Position numbers and translations under genes: made by a program
Notes under the pieces: generated by a model
Database searches by the model: none
The model's input: the letters and a program-made list of their open reading frames with translations, nothing else
What the model was told of the DNA's origin: nothing
Origin: an uncultured Oxalobacteraceae bacterium
GTDB lineage: Bacteria; Pseudomonadota; Gammaproteobacteria; Burkholderiales; Burkholderiaceae
Direction: 5' to 3'
NCBI GenBank assembly: GCA_946480015.1
Contig: CAMLIL010000038.1
Location: 1 to 49,896, forward strand
DNA length: 49,896 nucleotides
Part shown: positions 1-6,882 of the stretch, piece after piece
How positions within the stretch are numbered: position 1 is the stretch's first letter
Layout: each line of letters begins with the position of its first letter

Positions 1-751
1 CGCTTTTCATGGTGCCGAAGGCGATCTGGCCGCGGCTGTTTTCGGCCAGGGCCAGCACCGCGTCCTTCCAGGCGGGCGCGCCGCTGCGCGGACGCACCGG
101 GACCGGGACGATGGCGCCGCTGGCGGCGTCGCGCCGCGCCAGGCCGTTGACCGAGCCGATCCACAGGTCGCCCTTGCGGTCGATGCGTAGCGCGCGCACC
201 GGCGCGTCGGCGCCGTTGATCTTGACATGGGTGAGTGCGCCGCTGCGCGGATCGAGCCGGTCCAGGCCGCCCGCGCCGCCGACCCACAGCACGCCCTGGG
301 CGTCGCTGGCGATGGCCGACACGGCCGGGCTGGCCAAGCCTTTGGGGCCGGCGCCGTAGCGCACGAAGCGCTCGCTGTGTTTGTCGAACATGGCCAGGCC
401 GGCGGTGGCGGTGCCGAGCCACAGGCGTCCCTGCGGGTCGACATGCAAGGTTTGCACGAAGTCGGCCGGCAGCGAGGCCGGATCGGCGCCGTCGTGCAGG
501 TAGCTGCGCATGCGGTAGCCGTCCCAGCGCGCCAGCCCGCGCTGGGTGCCGACCCAGATGAAGCCGTCGCCGTCCTGGGCCAGCGCCATGCCAACCGGGT
601 GCGGCAAGCCGTCTTTCAGGCCGAGGTGATTGAACAGCGGGGTGGCCAGGCGGTCCCAGGTCTCGGTCGCCTGGCTTGATGCGGCGGCCACGGCCAGCAC
701 CGCGCCGGCCAGCAGGCGGCGAAGTGGACGGGCAAACGCGGGAATGGGCAT
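1..751 (-). CDS. Two-component-regulator propeller (Reg_prop) sensor, N-terminal part, truncated by window edge
   Basis: The gene enters from the left edge on the minus strand, so only about 250 N-terminal residues are visible. Reading from the ATG at 751 gives a signal-peptide-like start (MPIPAFARPLRRLLAGAVLA) followed by a region beginning LFNHLGLKDGLPHPVG, the usual start of periplasmic Reg_prop sensor propellers. At least four short propeller blades follow, recognisable by the repeats FIWVGTQRGLARWDG, LWLGTATAGLAMFDK, LWVGGAGGLDRLD and LWIGSVNGLARRD. Such propellers sense extracytoplasmic ligands and are joined to a histidine kinase, hybrid kinase or GGDEF output; the output domain lies outside the window, so its type is unknown. 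It is divergent from the TonB-dependent receptor at 1099, so a role in sensing pectin/rhamnogalacturonan fragments is an inference from position. No clear Shine-Dalgarno sequence precedes the start. Confidence 0.8.
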   Translation of the reverse strand, partial: MPIPAFARPLRRLLAGAVLAVAAASSQATETWDRLATPLFNHLGLKDGLPHPVGMALAQDGDGFIWVGTQRGLARWDGYRMRSYLHDGADPASLPADFVQTLHVDPQGRLWLGTATAGLAMFDKHSERFVRYGAGPKGLASPAVSAIASDAQGVLWVGGAGGLDRLDPRSGALTHVKINGADAPVRALRIDRKGDLWIGSVNGLARRDAASGAIVPVPVRPRSGAPAWKDAVLALAENSRGQIAFGTMKS

Positions 752-1098
752 GGTGCGGTGGCTGTGGGGAGCGGCCTGGAGGCCGGCGCCCGGCGCTGTA
801 CATATTACTTTCAGGATACTCACTTGTGGGGGCGGTGTCCATGAAAACGGACCCGGCTGTCGCGGCATGGAAACGGCGGCCGGCATGCCAAAAAGCCACG
901 CCGTACCGATCAGCCGGGTGATCGATTGATTGCTTGTCATGCTATTTCGTCATTGTTGCAGGGCTGCTGTGGCGCGCTTCAATCAGTTTGTTGATTCTTT
1001 TATCAGCTCCAATCAAAACGTTTGCCCGTGTGCCTAGAATAGCCAGCAGAAATTACACCGACAGGCCGGGTCCGCTGGCCGATAACAAGAGAGACACT
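752..1098. other. Divergent intergenic region between sensor and first TonB-dependent receptor
   Basis: These 347 bases hold no convincing gene. An open frame in phase with the receptor reaches back to about 934, but its translation before 1099 does not look like a signal peptide and there is no ribosome site there. The right half is AT-richer than its surroundings and carries an inverted pair of AATCA/TGATT words (981-996), a further AATCA at 1011-1015 and a short palindrome AAACGTTT around 1017-1024. A weak TAGAAT at 1035-1040 could be a -10 box, but no matching -35 is convincing. Confidence 0.5.
981..996. promoter_or_regulatory. Candidate operator: AATCA-N6-TGATT inverted repeat
   Basis: The sequence AATCAGTTTGTTGATT is an inverted repeat of AATCA with a 6-base spacer, lying about 105 bases before the receptor start. 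Extended to TCAATCA it shares its half-site with the 15-base palindrome in the rhaR-rhaD gap (17503-17517). A DeoR-type repressor such as the RhaR encoded here could bind both; this is inference from word similarity only. Confidence 0.35.
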
Positions 1099-4000
1099 AT
1101 GAAGACACAGCACACGCACGCCATCTTCCAGCGCACCCGCTGCGCCCACGCCGTCGCCACCGTCCTGTCCCTGCTCGCCGCCAATGCCGTCCTGGCGCAG
1201 GAAGCGGCCGCCCCGGCCAAGCAGGAGCCGACCGTGGTGGTGGTCAGCGGTACCCGCGCCTCGGTCGCTTCGGCGATCGACCGCAAGAAGGGCGCCGGCA
1301 CCGTGACCGATTCGATCGTGGCGGAAGATATCGGGCAGTTCCCCGACAAGAACGTCGGCGAAGCGCTCTCGCGTGTGACCGGTGTGCAGCTGTCGCGCGA
1401 TTTCGGCGAAGGCTCGCAGGTGTCGATCCGCGGCGTCGCGCCCGACCTGAACCGCATCGAGATCAATGGCATGTCGGTGCTCAGCACCACCGGTGGCGCC
1501 GGGCGCGGCGCCGAACTGCGCGAGCTGGCCTCGGAACTGATCAAATCGATCGACGTGTACAAGGGCGTGACCGCCGACATGACCGAAGGCGGCGTGGGCG
1601 GCACCGTGGTCGTGACGACCCGCAAACCGCTCGATTTCAAAAAATTCACCATCGCTTCGACCCTGTCGGGCGAGCATTCGACCAGCCGCGGCGGGGTGCA
1701 GCCGCGCGCCAGCCTGCTGATCGCCGACCGCTTCTTCGGTGGCGACCTGGGCCTGATGGCCAACCTGGTCTACGACAACGTCCTGACCCAGAACGATTAC
1801 GCCCGCAACACGTCGTGGCGCTTCCTGCGCGACTGGGATTTCTCGGCCGAGAAAACCGTCGTCAGCCGCGATGCCGCCGTCGCCGCGGTCGGCACCAAGG
1901 GCGCCTGCTCGACCTCCGGCCTGACCGCCGCCCAGGTGACGGCCTGCCAGGCCCAGTGGAACGATTACTCGCCGCAGATCGCCCGTTACGGCATCTGGAC
2001 GCGCGACCACAAGCGTTCGTCGGCCGAGCTGACCGCCCAGTACAAATTCTCGGAAAACCTGACGGCCTTCATCAGCCGCACCCAGAACAACCAGGACCAG
2101 CGCCTGAACGACCGCAACTTCGGCACCGACCTGTCGGCCCTCACGCGCCTGGGCAACGCCGGCACCGCGCCGGTCTACAACGACGCCACCGCGCTCCAGA
2201 GCAAGAGCGGCACCTGCATCGCCGCGCCGGCCACCACCACGCCCGCGGGCGTGGTCGTGACCAATCACCACGTGACCGAATACGCCGTGGGCAGCTGCGT
2301 GTACAAGGCCGGCGAGGGCGGGCAGGGCGCTTTCAGCACCTCGGCGCGCGATTTCCAGTTGAAGATCGACTCGGTCTACAACAACGCCGGTTTCAACTAT
2401 CGCAAGGAGCGCCTCGACCTGTCCGGCATGATCGTCCAGTCCAAGGCGACCTACCACAATGAAACCAACAACATCATCCTGACCCAGAACGCGCCGGGGC
2501 TGAAAGTCTCGCTCGACAGCGACAGCGTGCCGCACTTCACCTTCCCGGCCGGCTACGATCCCGAGTCGAGCAGCTCGTACAACCAGATCCAGGTGCAATA
2601 CCGTCCGATCGAGACCCGGAATACCGAGAACCAGCTCAAGCTCGACCTGAAATACCGCCTGGCCACGCCTTTCTTCACCAAGGTGTATGCCGGCGTGCAG
2701 GGCATGAAGACCTCGGCCAGGAGCTATGCGGGCGGCGGCTACATACCATCCACCGGCAGCGACCTGGCTGGCGCCGGCGACGACGTGGTCGTGCCGACCG
2801 CGAACATCACCTCCAACATCGTCTACGATCCGCTGTACAAGGGTAGTACCCAGCGCGCCAACGATGGGACGAGCCTGTTGAACCCGAATAGTTCGAACCG
2901 CTACGTCAACGCCGCCCAGATGCAGGCGATGATCGACACCATCCGCGGCCGCTCGGCCGGCACCTTCTTCAACGGCTATGACGGCATCTCCAACATTCCG
3001 TCGTCGTGGATGACGCCGATGTTCGGCAGCGCCGCGCAGTATTTCGACCTGTCGCATTTCAATTACGGCAACCTGTACTCGGCCGTGGGTTCGGACGGCA
3101 AGACGTATCCGCAAATTCCGTCGTTTGGCAACCAGGAACGCATCAAGAGCACGTATTTCCGTGTCGACTTCGAGCAGGAATTGTTCGGGAAAGATATCGA
3201 CGGCAACATCGGCGTGCGCTACACCCAGACCCGCGACACGTCTTCCGGCCTGTTCCAGAACAAGATCCGCCTGGCCACCTCGACCGGCGGCGTGGGTTAT
3301 GCCGATTACATCGTCAGCAACGGCGTCGTCAACGTCGACAACACTTACCACGACCTGCTGCCGAGCGTGAACGCGGCCACCTGGCTGATTCCGGACACCC
3401 TGGTTGCGCGCCTGGGCTGGGCCAAGGTCATGGCGCGTCCGACCATTACCGACCTGAACCCGGCCGCCACCTGCACCAAGAACAGCGGCCTGGCACAGTT
3501 CGGCGGCGACGGTACCGACGATTGCACGGCAGGCAACCCGGCGCTGGAACCGTTCCGCGCCACCAACAAGGACTTTTCGGTCGAATGGTATCCGGGCAAG
3601 GATAGCCAGCTCAGCCTGGCGCTGTTCCGCAAGGACATCACCAGCTTCATCCTGGCCAAACAGCTGCGCAGGAACGTGGACCTGTTCGGCGACGGCACGC
3701 TGTGGGACGTGAACCAGCCGCTCAACGGCCGTGGCGCCACCACCAAGGGCATCGAGCTCACCGGCCGTACCGCGCTGACCTTCCTGCCGGGCTGGCTGGG
3801 CGGCTTCGGTGTGGATGCCAACTACACCCGCATGAGCTTCAAGTATGCGGCCGGCCTGGAGCAGCTCAACAGCTTGGACGGCACCGTGCTGCCGTATCCC
3901 GGCATGTCGAGGAACAGCTACAACCTCGGCATCTGGTATGACCGCGACCAGATCAATGCGCGCCTGGCCTACAACTACCGCGACAGCTACTACACCGGCG

Positions 4001-4215
4001 CGACCGACGTGTCGGGCAATCCGGTGTTCGCGGAAAAGACTGGCTTCCTCGACGGTAAGTTTCAGTATCGCTACAACGATCATCTGAGCTTCGCGATCGA
4101 AGGCAAGAACCTGACCAACGAAATCCAGAAGACCACCGCCGGCGATCCGTTCCGCCTGAACGAACTGGCATGGTCCGGGCGCCGCTACTTCGTGAGCATC
4201 TCGTACAAGAACTAA
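1099..4215 (+). CDS. TonB-dependent receptor, carbohydrate-type (outer membrane)
   Basis: The product is 1038 residues from the ATG at 1099. That start is preceded by a purine-rich AAGAGAGACACT and gives a signal peptide ending near AANAVLAQ; the in-frame extension to 934 is not supported. After a short Pro/Lys linker comes VVVVSGTRAS and a plug domain (about residues 50-180) with GQFPDKNVGEALSRVTGVQL, SIRGVAPDLNRIEINGM and IDVYKGVTADMTEGGVGG, typical of the large receptors used by Xanthomonas- and Caulobacter-type bacteria for plant sugars. The rest is a beta-barrel ending RRYFVSISYKN. It would import an oligosaccharide into the periplasm using TonB-ExbBD energy. The next genes encode a PL22-type lyase and a GH43 enzyme, so the cargo is likely a pectin or rhamnogalacturonan fragment (inference). 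The gap to the next gene is 193 bases with a long hairpin. Confidence 0.93.
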   Translation: MKTQHTHAIFQRTRCAHAVATVLSLLAANAVLAQEAAAPAKQEPTVVVVSGTRASVASAIDRKKGAGTVTDSIVAEDIGQFPDKNVGEALSRVTGVQLSRDFGEGSQVSIRGVAPDLNRIEINGMSVLSTTGGAGRGAELRELASELIKSIDVYKGVTADMTEGGVGGTVVVTTRKPLDFKKFTIASTLSGEHSTSRGGVQPRASLLIADRFFGGDLGLMANLVYDNVLTQNDYARNTSWRFLRDWDFSAEKTVVSRDAAVAAVGTKGACSTSGLTAAQVTACQAQWNDYSPQIARYGIWTRDHKRSSAELTAQYKFSENLTAFISRTQNNQDQRLNDRNFGTDLSALTRLGNAGTAPVYNDATALQSKSGTCIAAPATTTPAGVVVTNHHVTEYAVGSCVYKAGEGGQGAFSTSARDFQLKIDSVYNNAGFNYRKERLDLSGMIVQSKATYHNETNNIILTQNAPGLKVSLDSDSVPHFTFPAGYDPESSSSYNQIQVQYRPIETRNTENQLKLDLKYRLATPFFTKVYAGVQGMKTSARSYAGGGYIPSTGSDLAGAGDDVVVPTANITSNIVYDPLYKGSTQRANDGTSLLNPNSSNRYVNAAQMQAMIDTIRGRSAGTFFNGYDGISNIPSSWMTPMFGSAAQYFDLSHFNYGNLYSAVGSDGKTYPQIPSFGNQERIKSTYFRVDFEQELFGKDIDGNIGVRYTQTRDTSSGLFQNKIRLATSTGGVGYADYIVSNGVVNVDNTYHDLLPSVNAATWLIPDTLVARLGWAKVMARPTITDLNPAATCTKNSGLAQFGGDGTDDCTAGNPALEPFRATNKDFSVEWYPGKDSQLSLALFRKDITSFILAKQLRRNVDLFGDGTLWDVNQPLNGRGATTKGIELTGRTALTFLPGWLGGFGVDANYTRMSFKYAAGLEQLNSLDGTVLPYPGMSRNSYNLGIWYDRDQINARLAYNYRDSYYTGATDVSGNPVFAEKTGFLDGKFQYRYNDHLSFAIEGKNLTNEIQKTTAGDPFRLNELAWSGRRYFVSISYKN

Positions 4216-4280
4216 GCGCTCGTCCGCATCCGTTTTACTCGACGCTGCTCTCCTGATGGTGTCGACATTTGCACCAGCCG

Positions 4281-4372
4281 TCCTGGAGGCTGTTTCAGAA
4301 TGGGCATGGCGTTGTTGCAGCTGGCTTCGTCGCTGCGCCTGGCCCTGCCCATTTTGAAACAGCCTCCTGGCG
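4281..4372. repeat. Long imperfect inverted repeat (hairpin) between receptor and PL22 gene
   Basis: The left arm (4282-4310, containing GGAGGCTGTTTCAGAATGGG) pairs with the right arm (4341-4371, containing CCCATTTTGAAACAGCCTCC) with only a few mismatches over about 28 bases. The roughly 30-base centre can itself pair GCAGC with GCTGC. The right arm recurs at 48335-48359 with 23 of 25 bases identical, so this is a dispersed element and not only a terminator. It lies 65 bases after the receptor stop and about 36 bases before the next start, where it could attenuate or stabilise the transcript. Confidence 0.8.
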
Positions 4373-4407
4373 CGGCTGGTATTTTTTTATCCCGAACCTG
4401 GATTCAA

Positions 4408-5760
4408 ATGATGAAGTTTCTCCTGCGTGCGGCGCTGGCCCTTGCGGCAGCGGCCATTCTTCCCCCTGCCATCGGCGCCGGCGCGCCGCCCACCACCTGG
4501 GTCGACAAGGACACCGGCCACCGGGTCTGGCGCCTGACGCCCGAGCCCAGTACATCGTCGCTGTATTTCAACTACACGGCCTTCACGCCGGACGGCAAAT
4601 CGATGGTCTACAACGCCACCGATGGCATCCACGCGCTCGACCTGGCCACCCGCAAGACGCGCCTGCTGGTGCCCAATCACGGCGAGCGCATGGCCGTGCG
4701 CACCATCGCGGTGGGCCGCAAGACCAACAGCGTGTTCTTCCTGCGCGACGACCCGGTGACCCGGGTGACCTCGATCCACGCGGCCAGCTTCGACACCGGC
4801 GTAGCGCGCAAGCTGGTCGATCTGCCGGCCGGCTACAAGGTCGACAGCATCAACGCCGACGAAACCCTGGCAGCCGGGACCTATGAAGCCGCCGCGGGCG
4901 CGGTCAAGCGCAACGACGCTCTGGGCGGCCCGCTCACGCAGCCGGCCAACAAGGGCGAAATGATGGAGCGCCGCCTGGCCGCGCGCATTCCGCTGGTGCT
5001 GTTCGCGATCGACCTGCAGACGGCCAAGGTGAGCGAGATGCTGCGCTCGACCGACTGGATCAACCACCTGCTGTTTTCCCCCACCGATCCCGGCCTGCTG
5101 ATGTACTGCCACGAAGGACCGTGGCACAAGGTCGACCGGGTCTGGACGATCCGCACCGACGGCTCGCAAAAGACCCTGGTGCACAAGCGCACCATGGCGA
5201 TGGAAATCGCCGGCCACGAATTCTGGGGCGACGACGGCAAAACGGTCTGGTACGACTGGCAGTATCCAAAGGGCGCGACCTTCTACGTGGCCGGCCGGAA
5301 CCTGGAAACCGGCAGGCGCACCGCCTATCAGCTCGAGCGCAACGACTGGTCGATCCACTTCAACGTCACGCGCGACGGCACCCTGTTCGCCGGCGACGGC
5401 GGCGATTCCGGCCAGGTCGCGCATGCGCCGGACGGCACCTGGATCGTTCTGCTCAAGCCGCAGCCGCTGCTGGCCGATGGCGCCATCAACGAGAAGGACT
5501 ACTGGCAGCCGGGCGTGTTCAAATCGGAGCGGCTGGTGAACATGGCGCATCACGATTACCGGCTCGAGCCGAATGTCCGCTTTACTCCCGATAAGAAGAT
5601 GGTGGTGTTCCGCACCAATATGTTCGGTCCGACCTATGTGCTGGGTGTGGAAGTGGATAAGGCTGCGGCCGGCGCGAGCGATGTCATGTCGACGCCTGAA
5701 CTGGCCCGCAAGTTCAAGCCGCAGGCGCCAACGCCCACGAATGCCGTGCCGGCCGGCTGA
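4408..5760 (+). CDS. Oligogalacturonate lyase family protein (PL22-like), secreted
   Basis: The product is 450 residues from ATG 4408 (a second ATG follows at once, so 4411 is equally possible). The N-terminus MMKFLLRAALALAAAA is a signal peptide. The mature protein has the features of PL22 oligogalacturonate lyases, which are seven-bladed propellers that split short pectic oligomers by beta-elimination: TWVDKDTGHRVWRLT at the start, HLLFSPTDPGLLMYCHEGPW, RVWTIRTDG, GHEFWGDDGKTVWYDWQYPK, a late HHDYRLEPNVRFTPD and VVFRTNMFG. The conserved His residues in these motifs belong to the metal/substrate site in the family. Well-known members such as Dickeya Ogl are cytoplasmic, so the signal peptide here points to periplasmic action. 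It may act on galacturonate- or rhamnogalacturonan-derived oligomers; exact substrate unknown. It lies between receptor and GH43 genes on the same strand. Confidence 0.82.
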   Translation: MMKFLLRAALALAAAAILPPAIGAGAPPTTWVDKDTGHRVWRLTPEPSTSSLYFNYTAFTPDGKSMVYNATDGIHALDLATRKTRLLVPNHGERMAVRTIAVGRKTNSVFFLRDDPVTRVTSIHAASFDTGVARKLVDLPAGYKVDSINADETLAAGTYEAAAGAVKRNDALGGPLTQPANKGEMMERRLAARIPLVLFAIDLQTAKVSEMLRSTDWINHLLFSPTDPGLLMYCHEGPWHKVDRVWTIRTDGSQKTLVHKRTMAMEIAGHEFWGDDGKTVWYDWQYPKGATFYVAGRNLETGRRTAYQLERNDWSIHFNVTRDGTLFAGDGGDSGQVAHAPDGTWIVLLKPQPLLADGAINEKDYWQPGVFKSERLVNMAHHDYRLEPNVRFTPDKKMVVFRTNMFGPTYVLGVEVDKAAAGASDVMSTPELARKFKPQAPTPTNAVPAG

Positions 5761-5803
5761 GCGTGCTGGTAAGATACGCGCTCGGTTTTTATTGGAGGAA
5801 CGC

Positions 5804-6814
5804 ATGGGTAAGCAGTTGACGCGCTGGGTAGTGGGCCTGGTTTTGTGCTGGTCGGTGCAGGCGCTGGCCGAGCCGGTATTTCATAACCCGCTGGTCAGAC
5901 AGCGCGCCGATCCGCAGGTAAGCCTGCAGGCCGACGGCTATTACTATTTCACCGCCACGGTGCCGGAATACGACCGCATCGAATTGCGCCGTACCCGTTC
6001 GCTGGACGAATTGGGCAAGGCCGCGGCCAAGGTGGTGTGGAAGAAGCATGCCAGCGGGCCGATGAGCTTTCATATCTGGGCGCCGGAACTGCACCGGATC
6101 GACGGCAAGTGGTATATCTACTTCACCGCCGGCCGCGCCGAAGCGCATTGGGACATCCGCCTGTATGTGCTGGAAAACAGTGCGGCCAATCCGCTCGAAG
6201 GCAAATGGATCGAAAAAGGCCAGCTGAAAACCGAGTGGGAAACCTTCTCGCTCGACGCCACCACCTTCGCCCACAATGGCCAGCGTTATCTGGTATGGAC
6301 CCAGCGCCGTCCGGAACCGGAACTGAAGGCGACCAATATCTATATTGCCAAAATGGACACGCCGACCTCGATTACCGGTACGCCGGTGATGCTGTCGACG
6401 CCCGGGTATGCATGGGAGAAGGTCAAATTCGAGGTCAATGAAGCGCCCGCGGTACTGGTCAGGAACGGCAAGGTCTTCATCACTTTTTCGGCCAGCGCTA
6501 CCGATGCCAATTATGCCATCGGCCTGTTGACGGCCGATGCCAAGGCCGACCTGCTCAATCCGGCCTCATGGAAAAAATCGCCGCTGCCGGTCTTTAAGAC
6601 CAGCGAAAAGAATGGCCAGTATGGACCGGGCCACAATTCCTTTACCACGACGCCGGACGGCAAGACCGATATCCTGGTCTACCACGCGCGCAATTACCGC
6701 GATATCGCCGGCGATTCGCTGTACGATCCGAATCGCCACACCCGCGCGCAAGTGATTCATTGGCGCGCCGACGGCACGCCGGATTTCGGCGAGCCGGTGG
6801 CGGACCCGAAGTAA
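5804..6814 (+). CDS. Glycoside hydrolase family 43 protein, secreted
   Basis: The product is 336 residues starting at ATG 5804, preceded by the good ribosome site TTGGAGGAACGC. It has a signal peptide (about residues 1-22, cleaved after VQALA). The five-bladed GH43 fold is indicated by FHNPLVRQRADPQ with Asp36 as likely general base, MSFHIWAPELHRIDGKWYIY, SLDATTF with Asp151 as likely pKa modulator, KFEVNEAPAVL with Glu213 as likely general acid, and YGPGHNSF. Family members are mainly alpha-L-arabinofuranosidases, beta-xylosidases, arabinanases and galactosidases; sequence alone does not fix which. Arabinan or arabinogalactan side chains of RG-I are the natural target in this setting (inference). 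It follows the PL22-type gene by 43 bases and probably shares its transcript. Confidence 0.9.
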   Translation: MGKQLTRWVVGLVLCWSVQALAEPVFHNPLVRQRADPQVSLQADGYYYFTATVPEYDRIELRRTRSLDELGKAAAKVVWKKHASGPMSFHIWAPELHRIDGKWYIYFTAGRAEAHWDIRLYVLENSAANPLEGKWIEKGQLKTEWETFSLDATTFAHNGQRYLVWTQRRPEPELKATNIYIAKMDTPTSITGTPVMLSTPGYAWEKVKFEVNEAPAVLVRNGKVFITFSASATDANYAIGLLTADAKADLLNPASWKKSPLPVFKTSEKNGQYGPGHNSFTTTPDGKTDILVYHARNYRDIAGDSLYDPNRHTRAQVIHWRADGTPDFGEPVADPK

Positions 6815-6833
6815 AAAACCACACTTCCTTGTA

Positions 6834-6853
6834 TTGACTGGCGAAATAGTCAA
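6834..6853. promoter_or_regulatory. Inverted repeat TTGACT-N8-AGTCAA before second receptor
   Basis: A perfect six-base inverted repeat with an eight-base spacer lies 30 bases before the second TonB-dependent receptor, in the short AT-rich gap after the GH43 gene. TTGACT could serve as a -35 box but no good -10 hexamer lies 16-18 bases on, so an operator or short hairpin is as likely as a promoter. Confidence 0.35.
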
Positions 6854-6882
6854 CAATGTCAAAAAATACATGAGGAGTGTTG

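Noticed and set aside
934..1098. N-terminal extension of the first receptor
   Set aside because: The ATG at 1099 has a purine-rich site and begins a proper signal peptide; the extension would place the signal peptide internally.
1003..4083. 1026-codon open frame on the minus strand
   Set aside because: It is antisense to the TonB receptor, gives a low-complexity Val/Ala/Gly/Arg/His-rich translation without domains, and arises from GC-rich third positions.
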